The translations under genes and the position numbers were made by a program. Positions 1 to 9,156 of a stretch of 56,671 bases of DNA are shown piece after piece. The stretch is from positions 378,275 to 434,945 of the forward strand of contig DINQ01000016.1 in assembly GCA_002426795.1 (NCBI GenBank). The letters run 5' to 3'. The notes below the pieces were generated by a model that made no database searches, was not told the DNA's origin, and saw nothing but the letters and a program-made list of their open reading frames with translations. The stretch is from Bacteroidales bacterium UBA5536. GTDB taxonomy: Bacteria > Bacteroidota > Bacteroidia > Bacteroidales > F082. Every line of letters begins with the position of its first letter. The first letter of the stretch is position 1.

Positions 1-57
1 CAGGCTGGCCATAAATGCAAAATCAGCCGGCCTAAGGCCGGCAAGCCAAAAAGCTTG
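1..57. repeat. Left copy of the window-end inverted repeat, with hairpin
   Basis: Bases 1-23 match the reverse complement of 56649-56671 at 22 of 23 positions; the mismatch is at base 11. Inward from this lies a perfect 7-bp stem (26-32 with 36-42, GGCCGGC type, loop TAA), then a 12-mer CCAAAAAGCTTG (46-57) that is also present, inverted, at 56618-56629. Read on the minus strand the hairpin is followed by GATTTTGC, which is terminator-like. The hairpin arms differ in sequence from those at the right end, so the shape is kept while the bases change. Confidence 0.7.
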
Positions 58-211
58 TACCCCCAACCCTTTCTGGGATCAGCGCAGCTAATCCCAATAA
101 CTTGATTGACAGCCATTAATTCTTCAATTCAAAGCCTGGAAGAAACACACTATCGCAATTGAATGACACTTTGGGCTCTGCTCATCATGAAGTGTACTGC
201 CGCACTCACCG

Positions 212-243
212 AGGCACGAATCATCTTTCCCAAGGCACGAATC
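212..243. repeat. Direct repeat AGGCACGAATC x2
   Basis: The 11-mer AGGCACGAATC occurs at 212-222 and again, identically, at 233-243, a 21-bp period (two helical turns). The flanks do not continue the repeat. Function unknown; it could be a binding-site pair or a remnant of a larger repeat. Confidence 0.6.
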
Positions 244-302
244 TGATTGACGAAAGATTAACGCCAGGATGATTGTCTTATGAAAATCGAATCCACGAAG
301 GT

Positions 303-329
303 ACTAAAAGTGCGGGTAGCACTTTTAGT
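303..329. repeat. Perfect 11-bp inverted repeat with 5-nt loop
   Basis: ACTAAAAGTGC (303-313) pairs perfectly with GCACTTTTAGT (319-329) around the loop GGGTA. There is no T-run after either arm, so it is not a standard intrinsic terminator. It lies in the gene-poor left flank with no gene close by. Confidence 0.65.
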
Positions 330-930
330 GACTGTGGCGGTCTCCCCGAAGTGTCGGAATTATAGAAGCCATGGTGGGCCATTTTTGCCCAATTTCCAGG
401 CGTTTTCAACTTCATCCCTCACCAGCCTCGCCCCTGTCCAACTGACACGATCAACGATGTGATGTTACTGCGAACAGTTGTCAGGTGGAATTCCGCGTAT
501 CCAGCGCTCGGGATTGAGAATCGTTTTTGTGCTGACGGAGTCGGGCTGTATATCTTATGAAGACCTATAACAAGGTAAAACTCCGTCGATCGCGTGGGCC
601 ACCGCACCTGACCAGTTGGAAGAGCACGTATGCAGGGGTAGTGTTGTCTTTAATTCCCAAAAATACCTCGCGTGCAGCGCTACCAACCTCCAAAAACCAT
701 TTTACAAAAAGACATTTTTGTACTAACTTTAGGGCATGTTTCAAACCAACACCCGTTGGACGCCAAACTTTTTCGAAATAGCAACATGAAAAAGGAGTTG
801 AGCTTTGCAATTTACCCGTCGGTAGTTCCAGGTATTTTGCAGTCGGATCGGAGGTGGTGTGCGCCTAACAACAAAAGTTCTTTGAGTGCTTTAGCGTAAT
901 ACAGTTTATAACCATCCAAAATTATCTGTC

Positions 931-1569
931 ATGACTTCAGAATTCGTAATTATTATCGTTGGCGCGTTACTGCTGCTCATCGCCATTGCCGGCAGTATCC
1001 GTTTAAAGAACTCTAACCAAAGCCTGGCAAGCCTCAACATCAGATTGGTGCTGGGTATCATCGGTGTACTTATGCTCATTTTTGGGGGCTATTCATACGG
1101 CCTGCTGAATCCCCAGGCCCAGATTGAAAGGGTTGATATAGGTAACAAACTCATTCTGCACCATCCCATCCATCAGGTTAAGATCACTTCTCCGGTTGAT
1201 GGCGACTCAGTGCAATGCCGCATCCTGACCATGGGTGTGTATCCAAAGGATGTAGACCAGGATATCTGGGTACTGGTTAGACCCATGAACGACAGGTACT
1301 ATCCACAGTCGGACCACACAAACACCTCTTACAAACGCGATGGCGAGTGGCAGGTGATCACGCGATTTGGGGGCGACAAGGGCGAAGTGTACGACATCAT
1401 CGTTTACACCACCGATGCTGCTGCTTCGGCGTTCTTCAGCTCCACCATACAGGCATGGAAGGATGCGCTATCCTATCCTGGCCTCGATCTTAAAGAGATA
1501 CCTGCCGGTGCCGTTGAGGTCGACCGCATCAGGGTTGCCCTCAAGGAAAACTGCCGGGGAGTGTTCTGA
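931..1569 (+). CDS. Conserved-looking membrane-anchored protein of unknown function
   Basis: 212 residues. Two hydrophobic segments are visible, at about residues 4-23 and 38-58, separated by a short polar stretch, followed by a soluble domain of about 150 residues. That domain has an Ig- or beta-sandwich-like look: an ITSPVDGDSV-type opening, then 'IWVLVRP' and a 'GEWQV...FGG..GEVYDI' stretch typical of extracellular beta domains. It probably sits in the inner membrane with the C-terminal domain in the periplasm. It stands alone; the next gene starts 243 bp away. I do not recognise the family. Gene status is well supported by length, composition and the membrane pattern. Confidence 0.8.
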   Translation: MTSEFVIIIVGALLLLIAIAGSIRLKNSNQSLASLNIRLVLGIIGVLMLIFGGYSYGLLNPQAQIERVDIGNKLILHHPIHQVKITSPVDGDSVQCRILTMGVYPKDVDQDIWVLVRPMNDRYYPQSDHTNTSYKRDGEWQVITRFGGDKGEVYDIIVYTTDAAASAFFSSTIQAWKDALSYPGLDLKEIPAGAVEVDRIRVALKENCRGVF

Positions 1570-1812
1570 TAGAGAAGGGTGAGATGGGGCGATCAGCTTT
1601 TAGTTCATCCGTTTAACCAATTGCCGTCAGACTCCGAAAAGATTCAGTTTATCAAGAATTTTGACTGTTTGAACTGATGGTGCTTCAAACATATCATACT
1701 ATTGAACCATTTTCGATGCAACCTTATTAAAATGAGTGGATTGCGGCAAAAAAATGATTTTTATGCTACAATAAAATTTCAAATTCCTTAACTTAGCGCA
1801 AATTGACAAACC

Positions 1813-2619
1813 ATGTTAAAGGCAAAACCCAATGCAACGCTTAGAAAGCAGGATGGCGAGTATAGCGGAAAACGTTTAACGACCAGTAGAAACTTAAAAA
1901 ATAATCATCTGCAAAAAGCACTTTTATTTGGTGCATTGCTTACTGCACTTTCGTTTCTTGCAGCTTGTAACAAGGATGAAGACAAGAAAGCCGAGGGGAA
2001 CCTGACATTGAAAATGCGGGTTTGGAATAACTATGAAACCCCAGCTGTAAAAGGGTCGAATGCTAGGTTTATACTTCCCTTTGTAGATGTGATAGGCTAC
2101 AAATACGAAATGAAGGTGACAACCGACGTGATTCAGGAAGGAACGAGAGAGCAGGAGGTAAACTGGATTACAATCTACACGTCGGATGAACTTAAAGGGG
2201 ATAGCGAGCGCGACTTTCAGTTTCAGTTACCAGCCGGCGAATACAAAGCATTTTCCCTTTTGCAGAGCAGAGGCTTTTTTTGGGTTGGCGACTATAACGG
2301 GACCAATATTCAGATTCCGGCCTGGAATGGAAGTACCGGAGTTTTTGAAGACCGGATTTGCAATGTTTTTGCTAATGAACTTTTTGTTTTGAATACCAGT
2401 GGAGTTTATGAGAGCGTCAATAACGGTGAACAAATCGGGGCAGCATTCCGGATCGAAGAAGGTAAAACAACCTCAGTGATCATCAGAACGAATTTCACCT
2501 CCATTGAGTGGTCCGACAACGACGAAAACGGGATTTGGAGCGAAGGAGATAGTGCAGGAGAACCCATTGTACCAGAAGGAATAACTACGATGGCTGATTT
2601 TATCGTAACGTATTACTAA
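1813..2619 (+). CDS. Predicted lipoprotein of unknown function
   Basis: 268 residues. A hydrophobic stretch at about residues 36-51 ends in a lipobox-like L-A-A-C with Cys at 52, followed by Asn-Lys-Asp-Glu, so the mature protein is probably a surface or periplasmic lipoprotein. The N-terminal region before the signal core is unusually long (about 35 residues) and has no internal Met, so the true start may be non-ATG or the ATG at 1813 may give an extended leader. The mature part is rich in aromatic residues and beta-strand pattern, with an acidic stretch (SDNDENGIWSEGD, about residues 234-246) resembling a calcium-binding loop. Family not recognised. No close neighbour on this strand. Confidence 0.75.
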   Translation: MLKAKPNATLRKQDGEYSGKRLTTSRNLKNNHLQKALLFGALLTALSFLAACNKDEDKKAEGNLTLKMRVWNNYETPAVKGSNARFILPFVDVIGYKYEMKVTTDVIQEGTREQEVNWITIYTSDELKGDSERDFQFQLPAGEYKAFSLLQSRGFFWVGDYNGTNIQIPAWNGSTGVFEDRICNVFANELFVLNTSGVYESVNNGEQIGAAFRIEEGKTTSVIIRTNFTSIEWSDNDENGIWSEGDSAGEPIVPEGITTMADFIVTYY

Positions 2620-2958
2620 ACATTGATTAGCGGCTGTATGGTTTTTTTTTAATGCTATCTAATATAATTGAGCACTTTAGAAGCCTGCATGCCTATGCAC
2701 TGGATGTGAAATAGTTATGTCATTATTGTTTAAGTCCTTGCTTTGGCTTGATTTCGGCAACCATAGTATGAACACGCTCTGTTTGAAAGTGGTTTACGTG
2801 GGGGCAATTGATACCGAAACAGATTATCCAGGTCTTGACAGTCCAGGCATCTTGCTAAGCCAAATTCGCCACTCACATCCTGCCTGTAAAAAAAACAGGG
2901 CACAGTCTGGCTGTCCCTGCTCGAAATAATAAATAGCAATAGTAAACAGTGTGCCGGC
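2620..2958. other. Intergenic region between convergent genes
   Basis: This stretch separates the lipoprotein gene on the plus strand from nuoN on the minus strand. It contains an 8-T run shortly after the lipoprotein stop (about 2641-2651) without a good stem, and the complex I terminator at 2888-2919. The short frames here overlap each other and show no coding character. Confidence 0.5.
2888..2919 (-). terminator. Intrinsic terminator of the nuo operon
   Basis: On the minus strand, CAGGGACAG (complement of 2911-2919) pairs with CTGTGCCCTG (complement of 2896-2905) with one bulged base, and is followed directly by eight Ts (2888-2895). It lies about 40 bp after the nuoN stop, the expected place for the end of the complex I transcript. 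Confidence 0.85.
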
Positions 2959-4467
2959 TCAATGCCCAATAAAAAACACCATGGAGGCATTGGCCCAATC
3001 GATAAGGGGTGAGAAATACACACCCAATACCAATGTTGGTATGGCCAGCAGAAGCAGCAAAATCAGCGCCTGGGTCGACACGTTGATGGCAGTTTTCTGG
3101 CTTTCAATGTCTCTAAGGTACATATTGCGAATGATCCTGACATAGTAATAAAGAGATATCACACTGTTGATGACGCCAATGACAGCCAACCAGATATAGC
3201 CGGCGTTTACTACCGAAGTAAACACATACAGCTTACCGATAAATCCTGCAGTAGGGGGCAAACCTGTGAGCGAAATCAGGAAAATCGTCAATACTATTCC
3301 GATGACAGGGTTTCTGTAGCCGAGCCCCGAGTACACTTCAATTTCTTCTGAGCCGGTCTGGTCGGCCACCAGCTGCACCACAAAGAAGGCGCCCAAATTC
3401 ATGAGGGCGTACACGAAGAAGTAGATCAGCACAGCGGCTCCGCCTGTGTCGTCGAGCATGGCGACTGCCATCAAAAGGTATCCGGCATGCGCGATGCTCG
3501 AATAGGCCAACATGCGTTTGATGTTGGATTGCCACAGTGCGACAAGGTTCCCCAGACTCATGGTAAGCACAGCAATGCCTGCCAGCACAAATCGCCAGTC
3601 GATATTACCGATGACAGTCCAGGCCGTGTCGGGGATCACCTCAGGCAGGGTGAAGGTTGTTCTGAAAAACCTTAACAAAACCGCGAAACCCGCTGCTTTG
3701 GAAGCAACCGAGAGCAATGCTGTAATAGTCACAGGCGCACCTTCGTATACATCAGGTGTCCAGTAATGAAAAGGTACAGCTGAAATTTTATAGCCAAATC
3801 CGGTCATGATCAGGATACCGGCAATGAGCAGCGGCACCGTATCGACCTGATTATTGGTGAGGTAACTGCTAATATCAGTTAGGTTGAGGCTGCCGGTCAA
3901 GCCAAACAAAATCGAAATGCCATACAGCATGATGCCCGAGGCTACAGCACCAAACAGCACATATTTCAAGGATGCTTCAGTGGCCCGTTTCACCTCTTTG
4001 GTATAACCAGTGAGGATGTATGAGCTGATACTCATGGTTTCGATTGAGAGGTAGATCATCATTAGGTTTGACGCGCCTGCCAGCAAAAACATTCCGACAG
4101 TCATGCCCGACATCAGGATGTAATATTCACCCAGCTTCGGATGGCTTTCATGTAGCTCTTTCGACTGGAATGAAAAGAAAACAACAAGCAGGGTCGAGAG
4201 TAAAATCACAAACTTGATAAACTGCCCGAAGGGATCAAGGACCAGCAAACCGGCAAACGACTGGTGCGTGATGCCCGTTTGCTGATAGAGAAACAGGGCA
4301 GTCGCCAGCAAGCCGGCTAACAGCACATAGCCCGAAAGGTGTTTGTTTTTGGAGGGAAGCAAATCCGCCGCCAATGCAACCAAAAAAGTCACGATCAAAC
4401 TCGTTTCCGGAAGAAAGAGCGCCATACTTTTGATCAATTCCGCGGTAAAGTGCGATATATCGGTCAT
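2959..4467 (-). CDS. nuoN: NADH-quinone oxidoreductase subunit N
   Basis: 502 residues, about 14 membrane helices. One of the three antiporter-like proton-pumping subunits of respiratory complex I in the inner membrane. The proton-antiporter core is recognisable, with conserved Lys and Glu in helices such as the 'YLSIETMSISSYILTGY' region (about 149-165) and the 'YKISAVPFHYWTPDVYEGAP' region (about 232-251), the latter a strong NuoN signature. Last gene of the eleven-gene nuo operon, 33 bp after nuoM, followed by an intrinsic terminator. Length is normal for the family. Confidence 0.97.
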   Translation of the reverse strand: MTDISHFTAELIKSMALFLPETSLIVTFLVALAADLLPSKNKHLSGYVLLAGLLATALFLYQQTGITHQSFAGLLVLDPFGQFIKFVILLSTLLVVFFSFQSKELHESHPKLGEYYILMSGMTVGMFLLAGASNLMMIYLSIETMSISSYILTGYTKEVKRATEASLKYVLFGAVASGIMLYGISILFGLTGSLNLTDISSYLTNNQVDTVPLLIAGILIMTGFGYKISAVPFHYWTPDVYEGAPVTITALLSVASKAAGFAVLLRFFRTTFTLPEVIPDTAWTVIGNIDWRFVLAGIAVLTMSLGNLVALWQSNIKRMLAYSSIAHAGYLLMAVAMLDDTGGAAVLIYFFVYALMNLGAFFVVQLVADQTGSEEIEVYSGLGYRNPVIGIVLTIFLISLTGLPPTAGFIGKLYVFTSVVNAGYIWLAVIGVINSVISLYYYVRIIRNMYLRDIESQKTAINVSTQALILLLLLAIPTLVLGVYFSPLIDWANASMVFFIGH

Positions 4468-4500
4468 GGTGATTCTTGTTTAATGAATAAACATCAGCGT

Positions 4501-6105
4501 TTAATGCAGATAAGGCTGCATGATTTCGATAAAATGGTTCACCGAACCTGTCATCAGATCGAGAACAGGATTGGGATACACACCCAGGAAAATCACAATG
4601 GCAGCCAGCGGCAGCAAAGCTGTAAGCTCGAGGGCGTTGATGTCGTCGGTTTTGTATTTAATGCCAGTTGGATCCCAGGGACCTTTCCATTTTTCAGGGA
4701 TAGCACCAAAGAAAATTTTCTGCAGGGCCCATAGCATATAAGCAGCTCCAAGGATAATACTCAGACCTGATACGATAGTGAGTACCGGGAAAGTTTTGAA
4801 AGCACCCAGGAAAACCAGTACTTCTGAGATAAAGCCGCTCATGCCAGGTAAGCCAATCGCAGCAAAGAAGGCAATCGCCATTACGCCAGTATAGATCGGC
4901 ATTTTTTTGGCGAGGCCACCAAAGTCGTCGAGGCCACGGGTGTGGGCACGGTCGTAGATGACGCCCACGATCATAAAGAGCATGGCAGTGATGGTGCCGT
5001 GGTTAAACATCTGGAAGATAGCACCCGAAATACCTTCGGGACGCATGGAGGAAAGACCCAGAATAACCAATCCCATATGGCTCACCGAAGAATAGGCGAT
5101 GAGTTTCTTGAAGTCGCGTTTGCCCACCTGATGCTGACCCAGGGCGCAGAGTGCTCCATAAACAATACTGATCATACCAATCCAGGCAATCAGTGACTGG
5201 AAATAGGCAAAAGCGTCGGGGAAGATAGGAAATGCAATCCGGATCATGCCGTAGGCACCCATTTTGAGCAATACACCAGCCAAAATCACAGAGATGGGCG
5301 TAGGTGCTTCAACGTGTGCATCGGGCAACCAGGTGTGGAATGGAAAAACAGGTACTTTGATGGCAAAGCCGATAAACAGCGCCATGAATGCAGCGTAGCG
5401 TAAGGTTGTGCCTGTGCCGCCAAAGATGGTGCCTTCAACAAAATTGCCCTGGTTCATCATATCCAGGATGTTAAAGCTGCCCGTGCTATGGTACAATCCG
5501 ATCATGACCAGCAACATGAAAACGCTGCCAACAAGAGTATAAATAAAGAACTTGATGGCTGCATATTCTCTGCGTGGCCCTCCCCAGATACCAATCAGGA
5601 AATACATCGGCAACAGCATGAGTTCCCAGAAAATATAAAACAGGAAGAAATCGAGTGATACAAACACACCCATCATCCCCAGATCGAGCAACAGATACAT
5701 GGCAAAATACCCCTTCACGGCCTTGTTGATGCCAAAGGATGGGAAAATTGCCAGAAAGCTCACCAGCGCCGTCAGTAGCACCATCGGAACACTCAAACCA
5801 TCGATGCCCAGAAAGTAATCGATCTTGATATTGCCCACCATAGGCAGATAGGCGTTGATCCAGCTGAGCTTCTCAACAAACTGAAATGTCTTCTCATCAT
5901 TTACGCCAGCCAGGGCAGTGTCGAAATGGAAATAGATCACGAATGCCAGAATAAGCTGCGCAAAAGTGATTCCAGCTGCCACCCATCGGATGATGGTTTT
6001 CGAAAGTTCCTGCGCTTTTTCGTCTTTCCCATTGGGGATCAGAAATACGATCAGCATCCCAAGAAGAGGCAGGAAAGTGATCCAGGTTAAAATCGGAAAG
6101 TTCAT
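4501..6105 (-). CDS. nuoM: NADH-quinone oxidoreductase subunit M
   Basis: 534 residues, multi-spanning. Antiporter-like proton-pumping subunit of complex I. Signature segments are clear: a 'FFLFYIFWELMLLPMYFLIGIWGG' region (about 153-176) with the conserved Glu, 'VPVFPFHTWLPDAHVEAPTPISVILAGVLLKMGAYG' (about 252-287) with the conserved Lys, and 'LIAYSSVSHMG' (about 336-346). It lies between nuoL (41 bp upstream) and nuoN (33 bp downstream). Length is slightly above the usual 500 or so residues but nothing is missing. Confidence 0.97.
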   Translation of the reverse strand: MNFPILTWITFLPLLGMLIVFLIPNGKDEKAQELSKTIIRWVAAGITFAQLILAFVIYFHFDTALAGVNDEKTFQFVEKLSWINAYLPMVGNIKIDYFLGIDGLSVPMVLLTALVSFLAIFPSFGINKAVKGYFAMYLLLDLGMMGVFVSLDFFLFYIFWELMLLPMYFLIGIWGGPRREYAAIKFFIYTLVGSVFMLLVMIGLYHSTGSFNILDMMNQGNFVEGTIFGGTGTTLRYAAFMALFIGFAIKVPVFPFHTWLPDAHVEAPTPISVILAGVLLKMGAYGMIRIAFPIFPDAFAYFQSLIAWIGMISIVYGALCALGQHQVGKRDFKKLIAYSSVSHMGLVILGLSSMRPEGISGAIFQMFNHGTITAMLFMIVGVIYDRAHTRGLDDFGGLAKKMPIYTGVMAIAFFAAIGLPGMSGFISEVLVFLGAFKTFPVLTIVSGLSIILGAAYMLWALQKIFFGAIPEKWKGPWDPTGIKYKTDDINALELTALLPLAAIVIFLGVYPNPVLDLMTGSVNHFIEIMQPYLH

Positions 6106-6146
6106 AGTTCCTTGAATTATATTTTTGAAAATTAGTCCTGTTTAAC

Positions 6147-8288
6147 TTAGATGAAAAAATAAATAAGAGCGAGTATTCCAACGAGTGCGAATACTATATA
6201 TGCTTGAATATTACCTGTTTGCAGCTTGCGAAGTGTTTTACCGGCATAACCCGTGCCATCGGCCAGCAGATTCACAAATCCATCGATTACGACATTGTCG
6301 AAAATCCCGGTCAGTTTTCCGGCCAGACTCGTCACTTTGGCGCTCAGGTTCACAATGCCATCAACAATGGTGCTGTCGAACCAGGCCATTGCTCTCGACA
6401 GTGCCAATACTGCCGCAATAGCGGTGGCTTTGTAAAGCTCGTCGAAATACCACTTGTTATATGAAAAGGTATGCAGGAATTTGAAGCGTTTCTCGAGGGC
6501 ATCAGCGCTGATGTATTTGTATTGATAAATCAGGAATGCCAGCAATATGCTCAACGCGGCCAGCAACACCGATAAAAACAAGGCAGGATAATGGTAATGG
6601 TGCAATTCTTCCTGATAGGCATTCAGAGCTGCATGGCTTCCATGCGATACTGTCGAAGTTGTGCTGTGCATGCCGGCTTCAACCAGGGCCGAGGAGGCAT
6701 GTTCCGGCATCAGAAAACTCCATTGATAGGCAGCAGGCACAACCGTTTGGGGAGCTACGACCTTGTGGTGAAACCAGCCTTGGGTGGCATCAATCGGGTT
6801 GGGTGAATAAACAAACCAGAACGACAGCAACGAGAGCACCACCAGCGGTAAAACGATCGGAAGTTTGTTTTCGTGGGTGTGTTTAGCGATTTCGGTTTTG
6901 TGCTCGCCATGAAAGGCAACAATGGTGAGCCTGAACATGTAGAATGCTGTCATTCCTGCTGCCAGAAAACCCAATACCGGCACAATCCAGTGCCAGCCAC
7001 CGGTAAGATGAGCCCAGGCCATGGTACCTGCCAGGATGCCATCCTTGCTCAGGAAACCTGATGTGAGCGGAACACCTGACAAAGCCAGCGTTACAAAAAG
7101 AAAAGTACGATAGGTCCAGGGCATGGTTTTGCGGAGGCCTCCCATATTGTTGATGTCCTGCGGATCACTGTGGTGGTCGTGCAGGTGGTGCATGGCATGG
7201 TGCATGGCATGGATCACCGAGCCGGCAGCAAGGAAAAGCGCAGCCTTGAACCAGGCGTGGGTCACCAAATGGAAAAAACCGTTGGTATATCCACCCGTGC
7301 CGAGCGACATGATCATAAAACCCAGCTGGCTCACTGTTGAATAGGCCAATACCTTTTTGAAGTCGGTTTGTGTAAGGGCAATGGAGGCTGAGACAAAGGC
7401 AGTAATTGTTCCGATGATGGCAATAAAAGTCAGCGCATCGGCTGTAAACATCACAAAGACTTTGGCTACCAGATAAACTCCGGCCGCTACCATGGTTGCA
7501 GCGTGAATCAGGGCAGAGACAGGAGTCGGGCCTTCCATGGCATCGGGCAACCAGACATGCAAAGGCCACTGAGCCGATTTACCCATGGCTCCCATAAAAA
7601 TGCCGATGCCGGCCAGGGTAAGCATGGTCGGGTTGTCGAATGGCAACTTACCCGAGGCAATGCCTGCAAATACATCCTCAAACAGGAACGAGCCATAGGT
7701 CATGAACAAAATCATAATACCTGCAAAAAAGCCCAGGTCACCAATGCGGTTGGTGATAAAGGCCTTTTTCCCGGCATTGGAAGCCGAGTCTTTTTCGTAC
7801 CAGAATCCAATCAGCAAGTAGGAGCTGATGCCCACGAGTTCCCAGAAGATGTACATTAACAGGAAATTATTTGCCATGACGATACCCAGCATCGAGAAGG
7901 TAAAGAGGCCCAGGTAAGCATAAAACGTTGGATAGCGGCGATCGCCCTCCATATAATTGGTCGAAAAAAGGTGCACCAGCAAGCTGATCAGCGTCACAAC
8001 CAATAGCATGATAGCGGCAATATTGTCGATACCAAATCCCACCACTACTTTGTAGGTGCCAAGGTTGATCCATTCAAACTTATTTTGAACCACATGCAGG
8101 TCGGCATAGGTAACCAATTTGCTGTAGGCTACAATGATAGCCAGTATAAAGTCGAACCCCAGAATGGAAGTTCCAACCACACCGCTCATCCGCCCCAGTC
8201 GTTTGCCGAAAAAGATGTTGATCAGAAAACTGACCAGCGGCACCAGCAGGATGCTTATGCTCAGCAACAATAGTATTTCTTGTGTCAT
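6147..8288 (-). CDS. nuoL: NADH-quinone oxidoreductase subunit L
   Basis: 713 residues. Largest antiporter-like subunit of complex I; its long C-terminal lateral helix runs along the membrane arm. The 'MYIFWELVGISSYLLIGFW' region (about 145-163) and the 'SAQWPLHVWLPDAMEGPTPVSALIHAATMVAAGVYL' region (about 238-273) are diagnostic. A histidine-rich loop (about 363-376, HAMHHAMHHLHDHH) follows the 'HAWFKAALFLAAGSVIHAMHH' helix; extra His here is seen in other NuoL proteins but this one is rich. The C-terminal third has a loop of lower conservation (about 500-580) before the final helices. Confidence 0.97.
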   Translation of the reverse strand: MTQEILLLLSISILLVPLVSFLINIFFGKRLGRMSGVVGTSILGFDFILAIIVAYSKLVTYADLHVVQNKFEWINLGTYKVVVGFGIDNIAAIMLLVVTLISLLVHLFSTNYMEGDRRYPTFYAYLGLFTFSMLGIVMANNFLLMYIFWELVGISSYLLIGFWYEKDSASNAGKKAFITNRIGDLGFFAGIMILFMTYGSFLFEDVFAGIASGKLPFDNPTMLTLAGIGIFMGAMGKSAQWPLHVWLPDAMEGPTPVSALIHAATMVAAGVYLVAKVFVMFTADALTFIAIIGTITAFVSASIALTQTDFKKVLAYSTVSQLGFMIMSLGTGGYTNGFFHLVTHAWFKAALFLAAGSVIHAMHHAMHHLHDHHSDPQDINNMGGLRKTMPWTYRTFLFVTLALSGVPLTSGFLSKDGILAGTMAWAHLTGGWHWIVPVLGFLAAGMTAFYMFRLTIVAFHGEHKTEIAKHTHENKLPIVLPLVVLSLLSFWFVYSPNPIDATQGWFHHKVVAPQTVVPAAYQWSFLMPEHASSALVEAGMHSTTSTVSHGSHAALNAYQEELHHYHYPALFLSVLLAALSILLAFLIYQYKYISADALEKRFKFLHTFSYNKWYFDELYKATAIAAVLALSRAMAWFDSTIVDGIVNLSAKVTSLAGKLTGIFDNVVIDGFVNLLADGTGYAGKTLRKLQTGNIQAYIVFALVGILALIYFFI

Positions 8289-8310
8289 TGTCTTTACGCT
8301 GTATGAATGT

Positions 8311-8619
8311 TTACTCTTTCAGTTGGTCTACTTCGTCAACATTTACATGCCTGAAATGCTGATAGATATTCAGCAAAATCGCCAGGGCGACTGCAGCTTC
8401 GGCAGCGGCCAGAATGATGACAAAAATGGCAGCAATGTGTCCCTCGATATTCATTCCGCCAAAGCGGGCAAATGCCACAAAATTGATGTTGGCGGCATTC
8501 AGAATAAGCTCAAGTCCCATCAGAACCATCACGGCATGCTTGCGCGAAACGATACCGTACAGTCCGAGTGCGAACAAGAGGGCACTCACGATGATGTAAT
8601 GTGTTAGTCCGATTTCCAT
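8311..8619 (-). CDS. nuoK: NADH-quinone oxidoreductase subunit K
   Basis: 102 residues, three membrane helices. Small subunit at the junction of the complex I membrane arm. It carries the family pattern 'GLYGIVSRKHAVMVLMGLELILNAANINFVAFA' (about 19-51), with the conserved membrane Glu in 'GLELILNA', and a second buried Glu in 'AAAEAAVALAILL' (about 71-83). Four bases after nuoJ and 22 bp before nuoL, so almost certainly translationally coupled within the operon. Confidence 0.97.
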   Translation of the reverse strand: MEIGLTHYIIVSALLFALGLYGIVSRKHAVMVLMGLELILNAANINFVAFARFGGMNIEGHIAAIFVIILAAAEAAVALAILLNIYQHFRHVNVDEVDQLKE

Positions 8620-8622
8620 ATG

Positions 8623-9129
8623 CTATGAATGTTTTTTGCGAGCAATAAATGCGGCACCTACGATCGCAACCAGCAGCAGTACCGAGGCTACTTCGAAGGC
8701 GAGCAGATAGTTTGTTAACAGGGAAACGCCAATCAGTTCAGCAGTGCTGTCGGGCGCTGGTGCTTCTGCCTGATACCAGTTTGTCTGGCTAAACACAACT
8801 ACCAGGGTAATGGCCATCAAACTGGTAAAGACGATGGCGCCGCCCAGCTGAAACTTGCCAATTTTGCCCGATTTAACATCCACGCCGGTGATGCGTGTTG
8901 TGAGCATGACCCCGAAAATGATCAGCACGAGGATGCCCCCGATATAGATCATGATTTGGGTAATGGCTAAAAAATCGGCATAAAGCAATACATACAGGCC
9001 AGCCACTCCAAAAAATGTGAAGAGGAGAGCAAAGGCGGTATGCATGATGTTTTTCGACAATACTACCACTCCGCCAAAGCCCAGCACAAGGGCAGCGAAG
9101 AAATAGAAGGCTATCGTAATTAAGTCCAT
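8623..9129 (-). CDS. nuoJ: NADH-quinone oxidoreductase subunit J
   Basis: 168 residues with five hydrophobic segments. Membrane subunit of complex I next to NuoK. The 'NIMHTAFALLFTFFGVAGLYVLLYADFLAITQIMIYIGGILVLIIFGVML' block (about 27-76) is the conserved core, including the helix with a pi-bulge known from structures. The C-terminal part is shorter and more variable, as usual. It sits between nuoI (27 bp) and nuoK (3 bp). Confidence 0.96.
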   Translation of the reverse strand: MDLITIAFYFFAALVLGFGGVVVLSKNIMHTAFALLFTFFGVAGLYVLLYADFLAITQIMIYIGGILVLIIFGVMLTTRITGVDVKSGKIGKFQLGGAIVFTSLMAITLVVVFSQTNWYQAEAPAPDSTAELIGVSLLTNYLLAFEVASVLLLVAIVGAAFIARKKHS

Positions 9130-9156
9130 GTGTAATATTTTTTGCTGTTTCTGCGG

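Larger units (their letters stand above)
1..930. other. Gene-poor left flank
   Basis: No open frame here has coding character. The short frames overlap on both strands, are rich in Arg, Pro and Ser, and look like translated non-coding DNA. What can be seen is the end repeat (1-57), a direct repeat (212-222 and 233-243) and a perfect hairpin (303-329). It may be part of a dispersed non-coding repeat, because the window edge itself falls in repeated sequence; that is inference. Confidence 0.5.

Noticed and set aside
1..114. Minus-strand frame open to the left edge (ATG at 114-112)
   Set aside because: It runs through the end repeat and hairpin and has no coding signature; the repeat explains it better.
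419..810. Overlapping frames of 62-81 codons on the minus strand in the left flank
   Set aside because: Unusual composition, no signal, no match to any family I know, overlapping frames on the other strand; treated as non-coding.
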